Positions 1 to 7,301 of a stretch of DNA of 16,530 nucleotides are shown here, in pieces. Each line of letters begins with the position of its first letter. Positions within the stretch are counted from its first letter, which is position 1. Position numbers and translations under genes: made by a program. The DNA is taken from assembly GCA_964551975.1 (NCBI GenBank), contig CAZKFI010000055.1, forward strand, positions 1-16,530, in the 5' to 3' direction. Below the pieces are notes generated by a model that made no database searches, had not been told where the DNA came from, and worked only from the letters and a program-made list of their open reading frames with translations. This DNA is from REEB426 sp964551975. GTDB taxonomy: Bacteria; Actinomycetota; Actinomycetes; S36-B12.

Positions 1-219
1 GATAAGTCGAGGGACTGAATGCCGACTGCGCGCGATCTGCCTGCGGATCGCCCCGAGGGCAACCCGGGCTTCGACCATTGAGGGCATCGTCACCTGCTGC
101 TCGAGCACCCAGCCATCCGTCAAGGCTTCACCGGCGCTGTTTTCGATGATCATCCGCCATCCGGCAGCGGCGTTCACCACCACGCACAGCACCGCTGAAT
201 CGGGCTCTGCGTCTGCCAT
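1..219 (-). CDS. Partial hypothetical protein (C-terminus beyond window)
   Basis: An open frame starts with ATG at 219 on the minus strand and runs without a stop to base 1, giving 73 residues. The N-terminus reads MADAEPDSAVLCVVVNAAAG, followed by a segment rich in short beta-like stretches (WRMIIENSAGEALTDGW). An AAGGA Shine-Dalgarno-like element lies about nine bases upstream, which supports this start. It has no signal peptide or membrane segment in the visible part, so it is probably cytoplasmic. I do not recognise a family. It is divergent from the secreted protein gene starting at 328, so the 220-327 gap should hold both promoters. The incomplete length prevents a functional call. Confidence 0.6.
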   Translation of the reverse strand, partial: MADAEPDSAVLCVVVNAAAGWRMIIENSAGEALTDGWVLEQQVTMPSMVEARVALGAIRRQIARSRHSVPRLI

Positions 220-250
220 GGGAGTCAGTCCTTCGCGGGGTATGGGCGCC

Positions 251-280
251 TTTGGTTGTGACGCCATCCTTGCCTAGGGT
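251..280 (+). promoter_or_regulatory. Candidate promoter for the TSP3-repeat protein gene
   Basis: A TAGGGT -10-like hexamer at 275-280 has a weak TTTGGT -35-like element 18 bp upstream (251-256). The gene start is 47 bases downstream and has its own Shine-Dalgarno, so a leadered transcript is expected. The -10 resembles those before the other two secreted-protein genes here (TAGCCT at 6766, TAGGCT at 11643). This is pattern matching only. Confidence 0.35.
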
Positions 281-327
281 AGGGCGAGGGGCAGCAGGTT
301 GCCGTCGAGGTTCGTTGAGGGGCAGGC

Positions 328-1632
328 ATGTCAAGACGCAAAGTGGCTGGTGGGGCCAGTGGGACACTTATCGTTGCCCTGACCACCGCCATGGTGGCCG
401 TTGGCCTGATCGCGCCCTCGGCCAACGCCGCCGGGCAGGCCCAGGTGACGATCTGTCACGCAACCAGTTCAGTGAAGAACCCCTACACCGAAATCACGGT
501 GGCGGTCAGTGCTGTTGATGGCAGCGGGGCAAACGACCACTCCTCGCACCCGAACGACATCATTCCCCCGGTCGGGGGCCGCCCTGGGCAAAACTGGGAT
601 GCCCGAGGCCAAGCGGTCTATGCAGCCGGCTGTTCGACAGCGGTTCTCGCCGACACTGATCGTGATGGAAAGCGCGATGTCGTCGATCCTGACGACGACA
701 ACGATGGAATCCCAGATGCGCAGGATCCTGATGATGATGGTGATGGTGTCAGTGATGCCAAGGACCCGGACCAGGGACTGAAGACCGATACGGACAACGA
801 CGGCGTGCCGGACGCGCGAGACAGTGATGAGGACGGTGACGGACTCCTCGATCAATCTGATGCCGATGATGACGGAGATGGTGTTTCAGACATCGCCGAC
901 CCCGACAAGCCCGGATGGACGGATACCGACAACGACTGCATCGCGGATCGTGACGATATCGACGACAACAACGACGGTGTCCTTGATGCAGTGGCAACCG
1001 AGAGTGGTTTGGTCGACGTCGAGGTCGTACACGACCGAGCCTGCACGCCAATTGATACGGATCGTGATGGCATCACCGATAGCTCTGATCCCGACGCCAA
1101 TGGCGATGGCAAACCGGATCGTTTCACCACCGATGCGGATCGTGATGGAGTTCCGGACTATCGGGATCGGGATGACGACGGGGATCGCATCCCAGACTCG
1201 CGTGACGCAGACGATGACGGCGACGGCGTAGCAGAAGTCGTCACGCAGTTGAGCACCATTCAGGTCGCACCTGAGGTGGAGGCTGTGAATGGGCAGGCGG
1301 TGTTGCTTCGCGAGGCGGTGCTTACCGATGCGGGCCAGGAATCCGCTGTCACGATCTCCTGCCGTGTGACCTCAACCGGAACTTCAACACTGCGCAGTGC
1401 TCCACGCCAGGCTCCACGACAGGCCCCACGTCAGGCCCCGATGGACGCCGACGCTTCAGGTGCGGTAACTGGCGCAGGAGGGAAGGCCTGCCGAATCAAG
1501 CGCAGCGCCGGCAATTGGGTGGCCGAGGTGACTCCGGGCACCCAGGCCGTCGCGACCATTCGCTTACGCGCGCCCGCAGTAGGGGATCGTCTACCGATGG
1601 ACATAGTTCAGCGCGTGCGCATCACCGGCTGA
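328..1632 (+). CDS. Secreted protein with thrombospondin-type-3-like calcium-binding repeats
   Basis: Translation gives 434 residues. Residues 1-34 are a signal peptide (Arg/Lys start, hydrophobic core, SANA cleavage region). Residues 39-103 form a small domain beginning VTICHATSSVKNPYTEITV, with Cys43 and Cys102; I have seen this type of module at the N-terminus of other secreted bacterial proteins. Residues 108-300 are a run of Asp-rich units such as DTDNDGVPDARDSDEDGDG, the TSP3 type of calcium-binding loop, with Cys204 and Cys239 inside. Residues 313-434 look like a beta-rich C-terminal domain (Cys345, Cys388) split by an APRQ repeat at 358-371. It is probably an extracellular, calcium-stabilised structural or adhesion protein. 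No sortase motif or C-terminal TM helix is visible, so how it is anchored, if at all, is unclear. GAGGGG eight bases upstream supports the start. It is convergent with the glycosyltransferase gene. Confidence 0.85.
   Translation: MSRRKVAGGASGTLIVALTTAMVAVGLIAPSANAAGQAQVTICHATSSVKNPYTEITVAVSAVDGSGANDHSSHPNDIIPPVGGRPGQNWDARGQAVYAAGCSTAVLADTDRDGKRDVVDPDDDNDGIPDAQDPDDDGDGVSDAKDPDQGLKTDTDNDGVPDARDSDEDGDGLLDQSDADDDGDGVSDIADPDKPGWTDTDNDCIADRDDIDDNNDGVLDAVATESGLVDVEVVHDRACTPIDTDRDGITDSSDPDANGDGKPDRFTTDADRDGVPDYRDRDDDGDRIPDSRDADDDGDGVAEVVTQLSTIQVAPEVEAVNGQAVLLREAVLTDAGQESAVTISCRVTSTGTSTLRSAPRQAPRQAPRQAPMDADASGAVTGAGGKACRIKRSAGNWVAEVTPGTQAVATIRLRAPAVGDRLPMDIVQRVRITG
1399..1440 (+). repeat. 12-bp in-frame tandem repeat (APRQ)
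   Basis: Three and a half units of a 12-bp repeat encode APRQ-APRQ-APRQ-AP. The units differ at synonymous third positions (CGC/CGA/CGT for Arg, GCT/GCC for Ala), so protein sequence has been kept while DNA identity decayed. It is probably a flexible, positively charged linker inside the C-terminal domain. Confidence 0.85.
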
Positions 1633-1644
1633 ACCGGATCAGCC
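1627..1644. terminator. Possible bidirectional hairpin between convergent genes
   Basis: GGCTGA (1627-1632) and TCAGCC (1639-1644) form a perfect 6-bp stem around a 6-base loop. The stem overlaps the stop codon of the TSP3-repeat gene and sits 14 bases before the glycosyltransferase stop. No T-run follows on either strand, so terminator activity is uncertain. Confidence 0.3.
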
Positions 1645-1657
1645 CACCGGTCATCGT

Positions 1658-2800
1658 CTAGGGAAGCGTGCGGCCCTTCCAGTGCAGCGCGCCGCGGCGC
1701 TTGCGCACCAATGACGCGCCAGTTAGTGCAGCAAACGTGCCGGCTGAGAGTGGTTGAGTGAGGGCATCTGGCCAGGTCCGTTCACCCGATGCGCGCGAGG
1801 TCATCACGCGGCCTGCCACGCCTGCTCCGTACCCGACTGCTCCCCAAACCTTTGTGCTGCGATCTTTGGCGGTCAACCCGAGGACGGGCGGCACCACATA
1901 GATGAGACTCATCAAAGCCATCCCACCCAAGGCACTCGGGGTGTTGCCGAATACGGCCCACAGGGATTTCGTGTACCCGTGATACACCTCGCTGGCACCG
2001 TCATACATACGACAGGCAGCGATCTGCCCACCTAGCGCTGGCATGCCGCGAAAACCATTGCGCTTCAGTGCCCGCACGACACCCGCATCCTCGATGATTT
2101 CGCCAGCGACTGCCGTGTGACCACCACTGGCCCGGTAGGCAGCCGCATCGACGACGAGGAATTGACCAATCGCTGCGGAGAGTTGCGGAATGCGGCTCCG
2201 CTCCGCGAGCAGCAAGGGCAACGTGCTGAGCCACGACCAGGTGACCAGAGGCTGGGTGATGCGCTCCGAGGCAGTGTGAGCAACTTGGCGCGGGTAGGGC
2301 GAGAGGAGTTGGAGGCGATCCCGACGCAGCATCTGTACCGCCGAGGCCACCGCGTGTGGGTGGAGCACCACATCTGCGTCGATGAAGACCAGTACGCCTC
2401 CGTCAGCTTCCTGGGAGAGTCGGTGACAGGCCCAGGGTTTACCCAGCCAACCCTTCGGTGGGGGGTTGTCGTCACCATCGAGGACCTTGACCCGCGGGTC
2501 GGTGCCGATGGCCTGCCGGATCACATCCGCGGTCCCGTCTGTGGAGCCGTCGTCCAAGACGATGACCTGGAGGTCGTCAAGGCCTTCTTGCGCCAGGACT
2601 GACGTCAGGGTTGGCGTGATCCGGTGAGCCTCGTTGCGAGCCGGTATAAGTATGGAGACGCGTTCTTGAACCCGAGACGCTCGAGCGGCCGGTCGCCGGG
2701 CTATTCGCAGGTTCACTGCGCTATTGGCAGTGAGCGCGATGCAGGCAAGGGCTCCGGCGCGGACCACCGCATGGCGCGCCTGGGGTGTCATGAGCCTCAC
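1658..2800 (-). CDS. Family 2 glycosyltransferase, carotenoid/hopanoid-associated type
   Basis: This 380-residue protein carries the GT-A fold motifs of family 2 glycosyltransferases. An N-terminal hydrophobic segment is followed by SILIPARNEAHRI (49-61), VLDDGSTDGT (81-90, nucleotide binding), FIDADV (139-144, DxD-like metal and sugar-nucleotide site) and an acceptor-side IIEDAG (225-230). The KGWLGKPWAC stretch and the C-terminal HWKGR motif (373-377), after two hydrophobic segments, resemble the CrtQ/HpnB-like branch that glycosylates carotenoids or hopanoid-type lipids. A membrane-lipid acceptor is therefore inferred, not shown. No carotenoid or hopanoid genes are in the window. The start is taken as GTG 2800 because a TAGAGT box sits nine bases upstream, fitting a leaderless mRNA. 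ATG 2791, preceded by a closely spaced GAGG, is the alternative. Confidence 0.85.
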   Translation of the reverse strand: MRLMTPQARHAVVRAGALACIALTANSAVNLRIARRPAARASRVQERVSILIPARNEAHRITPTLTSVLAQEGLDDLQVIVLDDGSTDGTADVIRQAIGTDPRVKVLDGDDNPPPKGWLGKPWACHRLSQEADGGVLVFIDADVVLHPHAVASAVQMLRRDRLQLLSPYPRQVAHTASERITQPLVTWSWLSTLPLLLAERSRIPQLSAAIGQFLVVDAAAYRASGGHTAVAGEIIEDAGVVRALKRNGFRGMPALGGQIAACRMYDGASEVYHGYTKSLWAVFGNTPSALGGMALMSLIYVVPPVLGLTAKDRSTKVWGAVGYGAGVAGRVMTSRASGERTWPDALTQPLSAGTFAALTGASLVRKRRGALHWKGRTLP

Positions 2801-2809
2801 GGGAACGTA

Positions 2810-2815
2810 ACTCTA
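2810..2815 (-). promoter_or_regulatory. Candidate -10 box (leaderless) for the glycosyltransferase
   Basis: On the minus strand TAGAGT is followed by nine bases and then GTG at 2800, with no Shine-Dalgarno. A transcript starting at or next to the GTG would be leaderless. The spacing is somewhat long, and no clear -35 is visible. Confidence 0.35.
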
Positions 2816-2926
2816 GGCCCTGCCGGAGTTGCTGCCTGTTCAGCCTGGCCGGCTGCACTGAGGGCCGACACCTGCTGGTTCCGACATTGGCTGCGGATCG
2901 GCCAGCCCGTGGGTGACGATAGAGCG

Positions 2927-4189
2927 GTGAACCCTGGGGAATCGCCGGACGCGCAGGCCGTCATTGACCGCTATGCCGACCGCTGGTGGCCCATGCTTAC
3001 CGGTCAAACAAGCGTCGTGGCCTCGCCCGGTGGGGCCTGGCTGATGCTGGCACTGGCCGCCTCCGCTGAGCCGGATCAGACCGCGGAAGCCTTGGGTATC
3101 GAGTCAGCGCGAGCGCGGGAACTGGCCACCTCGATGCTGCAGGATCCGCCGCGCGCACTGCGTACAGCAACAGCAATCTGGGTGGGCCCGGATCAACGCA
3201 CACCCGCCCTGGAGCAATGGCAGGCAGGTTTGCCCGCATCGGTGGGTACGGGGCCATTGCCAACGGCAGCCGAAGCTGATGCATGGGCAAGTGACGTCAC
3301 CGACGGCATGATCCCTCAGTTTCCGGTGAGCATCACGCCAATGACGGCTTTCGTGCTGGCAGGCGCCCTCGCAGCAAATGTGCGGTGGCATCGTCCCTAC
3401 AGCACCACGTCGGCGGCGGATTGGGGTACTGAAGGCCCGTGGGCTGGGCGAGTCGAGTCGGTGTTGGTTGGCGAGGATCTCTCGGCAGTGCGCACGGACG
3501 ATGGGTTGTTCGCGGTACATGAAGCCCGCGCGGAGGGCCTGCGGGTGATCTGTGTCGCTGCTACCGGCGAAAAGACCACCGCCCAACAGACCACCGCCCA
3601 ACAGACCGCCACCCAACGGGGAACTTCAGTGAGCATCGCAGCATCGCCTCTGACCATGGTGATCGCCGCTGACGTTCTACGAACTCACCTGGCCGGCATG
3701 AATGAGGACCTGTGGAGTCTTCCGTTGGGAAGCCACGGGTGCTGGCAGGTGAGTGAGGAGCCGATTGAAGAGGCGAGCAGTGCTCGGGTACTGCATACCT
3801 CGGTACGGCTACCGGCCTGGGAAGCCGATGCTCGATGGGACCTGCTGACTGACCCAGCCCTCGGGTTCCAGGATGCAGCTCAGCGCGTCGCAGGCCTCCT
3901 AGCGCATCCGGGCCCGGCCCAGGCAGCCCAGCGAGCCCGGGCTCGCTTCGATCGCCTGGGGTTCACGGCGGCAACCATCACAGCCGTGGCCATCATGCGC
4001 TCGGCACCACCTGGGCAACGCGAATCGACAGCAGGGGTTCGACGAAGTGTCCGTGCCGACTTCGCCCAGCCTTTTGCTGCGTTCGCATTGATCGATGAAC
4101 CCGACTCCAGTTGGCACGAAGTCATGGCATTCGCCATTTGGGTCGGAGAGCCGACCGAGGCAGCCGATTCAACACCCCCAAACCGCTGA
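2927..4189 (+). CDS. Divergent serpin-fold protein
   Basis: From GTG 2927 the protein has 420 residues, the size of a single serpin domain. Three serpin landmarks are recognisable in order. VVASPGGAWLMLALAA (30-45) matches the N-terminal SPLS..ALA helix. LAANVRWHRPY (148-158) matches the conserved strand with NA.YFKG.W..PF. A hinge plus reactive-loop region at 343-360 (RLGFTAATITAV, then AIMRSAPP) is followed by RADFAQPFAAFAL, the usual RADHPFLFLI block. The hinge deviates: the P14 position is Phe346, where inhibitory serpins carry Thr or Ser, and the acidic P17/P16 residues are Arg and Leu. This suggests a non-inhibitory or much altered member. No signal peptide is seen from this start, so it may be cytoplasmic. 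A 15-bp tandem repeat adds TTAQQ units at about residues 217-231. The frame is open upstream to 2624, but that part overlaps the glycosyltransferase. GACGAT six bases before GTG 2927 favours this start. The next gene begins 13 bp after the stop. Confidence 0.7.
   Translation: MNPGESPDAQAVIDRYADRWWPMLTGQTSVVASPGGAWLMLALAASAEPDQTAEALGIESARARELATSMLQDPPRALRTATAIWVGPDQRTPALEQWQAGLPASVGTGPLPTAAEADAWASDVTDGMIPQFPVSITPMTAFVLAGALAANVRWHRPYSTTSAADWGTEGPWAGRVESVLVGEDLSAVRTDDGLFAVHEARAEGLRVICVAATGEKTTAQQTTAQQTATQRGTSVSIAASPLTMVIAADVLRTHLAGMNEDLWSLPLGSHGCWQVSEEPIEEASSARVLHTSVRLPAWEADARWDLLTDPALGFQDAAQRVAGLLAHPGPAQAAQRARARFDRLGFTAATITAVAIMRSAPPGQRESTAGVRRSVRADFAQPFAAFALIDEPDSSWHEVMAFAIWVGEPTEAADSTPPNR
3573..3617 (+). 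repeat. 15-bp tandem repeat inside the serpin-like gene
   Basis: There are three consecutive 15-bp units (AGACCACCGCCCAAC). The first two are identical and the third differs at two positions. They encode TTAQQ-TTAQQ-TATQR, a hydrophilic insertion likely to be a surface loop. Identity at the DNA level, including third positions, suggests recent slippage. Confidence 0.9.
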
Positions 4190-4190
4190 G

Positions 4191-4196
4191 TAACCT
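4191..4196 (+). promoter_or_regulatory. Candidate -10 box (leaderless) for the MFS transporter
   Basis: TAACCT is followed by six bases (GCTGCG) and ATG 4203, in the short gap after the serpin stop. TTCAAC lies 17 bp further up. The same TAACCTGC-GC arrangement precedes the P-type ATPase start on the other strand (9853-9863), so this gene may be transcribed independently as well as by read-through. Confidence 0.4.
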
Positions 4197-4202
4197 GCTG
4201 CG

Positions 4203-5741
4203 ATGCACCCGGTTGACTCGCGCACGCGTAACCCGTGGACAGTCCTGGTTGTTCTCTGCGGCGCACTGTTGATCACGGGCCTGGACAACACCATCGTCAA
4301 TGTGGCGCTGCCGACTATTCAGCGTGACCTGCGTGCATCGACTGCCGAGTTGCAGTGGGTAGTCGACTCCTACACCGTGATGTTCGCCGGACTGCTGGTG
4401 CTGGCCGGTACCTTGGGCGACCGCTTTGGTCGTAAGCGACTCTTCCTCATCGGCCTGATCGTGTTCACCCTGGGTTCACTGGGGGGCACCTTGGCGAGTT
4501 CAGCTGACCAGCTCTCACTTGCTCGTGCCGTCATGGGTGTGGGTGGGGCATGCATCATGCCGTCGACACTCTCCATCATCGTGCAAACATTCCCCGATGC
4601 CCGAGCGCGCGCTCAGGCCATCGGAATCTGGGCCGGAGTCTCCGGACTCGGTGTCGCCATCGGGCCTGTGATCGGTGGCCTGTTGCTAGAGCACTTCAAC
4701 TGGAATGCTGTCTTCGCCGTCAACCCACCGGTAGCCGTTGTTGTCCTGATCGCCGCCTTTCTGCTCGTCCCTGAATCACAGGACCCATCCCGCCCCAGGT
4801 TGGATCTGCTTGGTGCCGGGCTATGGGCGGTCAGTCTGATCAGCCTCATCTTGACCATCATCCAACTACCGGATCGCGGATTGGCTGCACCCACGATCAC
4901 CACCCTGCTTATAGGCGTCGTCGGTCTCCTCGCCTTCTTCCTGTGGGAGCGGCGGGCACCACGGCCACTCATCCCGTTGACGTTGTTTCGCAATGCCACG
5001 TTCAGCGTCTCGCTGACTTTGGTCGCCATGCTGTACTTCGCACTCTTCGGCGCGATGTTCTTCTTCCCTCAGTTCTTGCAGCTCGTCGAGGGCATGTCTC
5101 CGTTGGAGTCTGGCCTCACCCTGGTTCCTGCCGCACTATGCCTCACAATCGCGGCAACGGTGAGCCCAATACTCGCTCAGCGTCTGGGATCGCGCACGAT
5201 GGTGGTGCTCGGATTGAGTGTTGTCACTGTGGGACTAGCGAGCGCGAGCATCTTCGCCAACGGTACGCCTGGCTGGCAGGTTGCCCTCACGATGGCATTG
5301 GTTGGTCTGGGGATGGGACTCACCCTGCCGCATGCCACCAATGGAGTGCTCAGTTGCGTACCCAAGGAGCGCGCCGGTATCGGCTCTGCCATGAATGAAA
5401 CTACCGGTGAGGTGGGTGGCGCTCTCGGAGTGGCTGTACTTGGTGCTTTGCTCTCCAGCGCCTACCGAGACCAGATCAATCAGGCGATCGCCGATGCGGG
5501 TGCCGCCGCGTCGCAGATTCCGCAAGCCGTGCTGGAGGCTGTTCGCGAGTCACTGGCCGCGGCAACCCTGGCCGTTGGTCAAGCTCCCGAGCAGCTGCGT
5601 GAACCGATCACCGCTACCGCAGGCGCAGCATTCGTGGCCGGCATGGATACCGCGGTCTGGATTGGAGCCTGCGTGACAGCAGCAGGTGCACTCATTGCTG
5701 CATTCTTCTTCCCCAAGCGGTTGGCTAAGGCCTCCGAATGA
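4203..5741 (+). CDS. MFS transporter, DHA2 (EmrB/QacA) drug:H+ antiporter type
   Basis: This 512-residue, strongly hydrophobic protein has the length and hydropathy expected for the 14-TM DHA2 branch. LDNTIVNVALPTIQ (27-40) in the first helix is the DHA2 signature. GDRFGRKR (72-79) is MFS motif A in the cytoplasmic loop after helix 2. GIWAGVSGLGVAIGPVIGG is the antiporter motif C. It should export lipophilic compounds or antibiotics in exchange for protons; the substrate cannot be read from sequence. It starts 13 bp after the serpin-like gene and shares ATGA with the dehydrogenase gene (start 5738, stop 5741), so translation of those two is probably coupled. The dehydrogenase might make or modify the exported compound. 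There is no Shine-Dalgarno, which fits a leaderless start. Confidence 0.9.
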   Translation: MHPVDSRTRNPWTVLVVLCGALLITGLDNTIVNVALPTIQRDLRASTAELQWVVDSYTVMFAGLLVLAGTLGDRFGRKRLFLIGLIVFTLGSLGGTLASSADQLSLARAVMGVGGACIMPSTLSIIVQTFPDARARAQAIGIWAGVSGLGVAIGPVIGGLLLEHFNWNAVFAVNPPVAVVVLIAAFLLVPESQDPSRPRLDLLGAGLWAVSLISLILTIIQLPDRGLAAPTITTLLIGVVGLLAFFLWERRAPRPLIPLTLFRNATFSVSLTLVAMLYFALFGAMFFFPQFLQLVEGMSPLESGLTLVPAALCLTIAATVSPILAQRLGSRTMVVLGLSVVTVGLASASIFANGTPGWQVALTMALVGLGMGLTLPHATNGVLSCVPKERAGIGSAMNETTGEVGGALGVAVLGALLSSAYRDQINQAIADAGAAASQIPQAVLEAVRESLAAATLAVGQAPEQLREPITATAGAAFVAGMDTAVWIGACVTAAGALIAAFFFPKRLAKASE

Positions 5742-6727
5742 AGGCTCTTGTGCTTGATGAGCATGGCACCCTCGATCTCATCCAACGTGATCAGCCGCAA
5801 GTGACGGCCGGCACCACGGTGGTGCGGGTCACTGGATGCGGTATCTGCGGGACGGACCGTCATATTGCCAAGGGTGAGTATCCATCGCGGCGACCAGTGA
5901 TTCTGGGACATGAATTCGGGGGCATCGTGCAGGCCACCTCGCCCGGCTCACCGGCAAAGGTCGGAGACTTGGTGAGCGTAGACCCGAACATCACCTGTGG
6001 TACCTGCACGGACTGTCTGGCCGGGCGAACCGCGTTCTGTCCGCAGCTCACCGCCCTTGGTGTCGACATCGACGGCGGGCTCAGCGAGTACGTGGTGGCC
6101 CCGAATTCCCAGATCTACCTGTTGGCGCCGCATGTGCCACCACTGCATGCGGCGTTTGTTGAACCTCTAGCCTGCTGCATTCGCGGCCTCGACCTTGCCG
6201 GGTTGAACGGAAAGGAACGTGTTGCCGTGCTCGGGGGCGGCGTGATTGGCCAGCTCGTGGCGCAACTTGCCCGCCTGGCTGGCGCCGAGGTCTGCATGGT
6301 GACTCGTAACGCAACCCGCCAGGCAATTGCCCTGGAGTTGGGGGCGCGTTCGGCCATGTCGTTGGAGCAGGCCGAGCGCTCTTTGCCGCCGCAGGATGTG
6401 GTGTTTGAATGCGCCGGCTCGTCAGACACGTTCCTGGCCGCTCAAGGCTTCGCGCGTCGTGGCGGCACGGTGGTCGTACTGGGTCTGACGGCACAAGAGG
6501 CCGTCGTACCTATCCGGCCATTCGACCTCGTGGTGCAGGAGTTGCGCATTGTCGGATCGTTTCTTAATCCGATGACACATGCCCGCGCCTGCTCGCTTGT
6601 GAGCGACGGCAGCGTCGTGTTGGAACCCCTGATTAGTCGGGTGGTGCATCTCGCGGAGGTTCCGGCGCTCCTTGCATCCGATCCTGCAGATGGTGAAGTC
6701 AAAGTTTTGGTAAACCCGTCATCCTGA
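5738..6727 (+). CDS. Zinc-dependent medium-chain dehydrogenase (alcohol/polyol type)
   Basis: The 329-residue protein is a classical zinc MDR. GCGICGTD (33-40) supplies the catalytic zinc cysteine and GHEFGG (57-62) the His-Glu pair. Cys87, Cys90, Cys93 and Cys101 form the structural zinc lobe, and EPLACCIRG (142-150) is the family's conserved segment. GGGVIG (166-171) is the nucleotide-binding turn. The second beta strand ends in VTRNATR without the usual Asp, which suggests NADP(H) rather than NAD(H). Sugar alcohols, threonine-like alcohols or aromatic alcohols are all possible substrates. It is somewhat short for the family (usual about 340-350). The start overlaps the transporter stop by four bases, and an AAGG lies within the transporter tail about eight bases upstream. 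The two genes form an operon. Confidence 0.9.
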   Translation: MKALVLDEHGTLDLIQRDQPQVTAGTTVVRVTGCGICGTDRHIAKGEYPSRRPVILGHEFGGIVQATSPGSPAKVGDLVSVDPNITCGTCTDCLAGRTAFCPQLTALGVDIDGGLSEYVVAPNSQIYLLAPHVPPLHAAFVEPLACCIRGLDLAGLNGKERVAVLGGGVIGQLVAQLARLAGAEVCMVTRNATRQAIALELGARSAMSLEQAERSLPPQDVVFECAGSSDTFLAAQGFARRGGTVVVLGLTAQEAVVPIRPFDLVVQELRIVGSFLNPMTHARACSLVSDGSVVLEPLISRVVHLAEVPALLASDPADGEVKVLVNPSS

Positions 6728-6741
6728 CCTGATGCGAACTT

Positions 6742-6755
6742 GCCCCGGATGGGGC
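6742..6755 (+). terminator. Short GC hairpin after the dehydrogenase gene
   Basis: GCCCC (6742-6746) pairs with GGGGC (6751-6755) around a 4-base GGAT loop, 14 bases after the operon's last stop. No T-run follows. It may be a weak terminator, or part of the promoter region of the next gene. Confidence 0.25.
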
Positions 6756-6765
6756 CTCGCTGCGC

Positions 6766-6771
6766 TAGCCT
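6766..6771 (+). promoter_or_regulatory. Candidate -10 box for the chagasin-like gene
   Basis: TAGCCT lies 44 bases before ATG 6816. TTGCCC (6740-6745) is upstream at a long 20-bp spacing. A leadered transcript with the strong AGGAGG at 6806-6811 is expected. Confidence 0.35.
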
Positions 6772-6815
6772 GCCGCTCAGCCGTTCACGCGAGCCCTTCC
6801 GTCCGAGGAGGCCCC

Positions 6816-7301
6816 ATGCACGCTAGCGAGTTACGCACCACCAAGTCGCGAACCACTGAAGTCTCCACTGCACGCTTCAGAGCACGGCGCCTACTCGTCG
6901 GAGCAGCAATCATCGCGATGGTTGGCGGCGCCGGCATTGGCATCTCGCCTGCAGTCCAGGCTGCCGACCCTCCGACCCTGGTGGTTCGTGATCTGCCCGC
7001 TCAAGTGCGCCTGGTGCCCGGCGAGAGTGTGCAGTTGATCCTGAGCACGAATCGCACGACTGGCTACACCTGGCTCGCGCAGGGCCAGAATCGCAACATC
7101 GTTCGCGTTTCGAAGGGGGTGTACACGGCACCTGCGGCCACTAACGGCATGGTGGGTGTTGCTGGCACCACCACCTGGACGATTCGGGCCCTGCGAACAG
7201 GCAGTACCAGTGTCACGATCGTCACCCGTCCGCCAGGGGCGCAGAACACGATGTCTGACGAAACCGTTGGAACGCTGTCGATCATCGTTATGCCTGGCTG
7301 A
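6816..7301 (+). CDS. Secreted chagasin-type (I42) cysteine-peptidase inhibitor
   Basis: The ATG at 6816 has a GAGGAGG Shine-Dalgarno four bases upstream, so I prefer it over the open frame reaching back to 6732. The 161-residue product has a long, basic N-region and a hydrophobic core (about 24-45), with cleavage likely after AVQA (46-49), so it is exported. The mature part of about 110 residues is a single chagasin/ICP fold. NRTTGYTW (79-86) matches the NPTTGY loop. GVAGTTTW (114-121) corresponds to the GxGG loop, with Ala in place of one Gly. TRPP (137-140) matches the RPW/F loop. Chagasin-like proteins block papain-family cysteine peptidases by inserting these three loops into the active-site cleft. 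The variants in loops 2 and 3 make target specificity uncertain. The gene ends 14 bp inside the oppositely oriented ATPase gene. Confidence 0.8.
   Translation: MHASELRTTKSRTTEVSTARFRARRLLVGAAIIAMVGGAGIGISPAVQAADPPTLVVRDLPAQVRLVPGESVQLILSTNRTTGYTWLAQGQNRNIVRVSKGVYTAPAATNGMVGVAGTTTWTIRALRTGSTSVTIVTRPPGAQNTMSDETVGTLSIIVMPG

Noticed and set aside
661..1230. CRISPR-like or satellite DNA in the Asp-codon-rich part of the TSP3 gene
   Set aside because: The repetition comes from GAT/GAC and GGT codons of calcium-binding loops; units vary in length and sequence and have no repeat-spacer structure.
2117..2602. A 161-codon plus-strand frame inside the glycosyltransferase gene
   Set aside because: It is antisense to clear GT2 motifs and has no recognisable domain or start signal.
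2624..2926. N-terminal extension of the serpin-like frame
   Set aside because: It overlaps the glycosyltransferase start region and the intergenic promoter, and the added residues have no serpin similarity. GTG 2927 with an upstream GACGAT box fits better.
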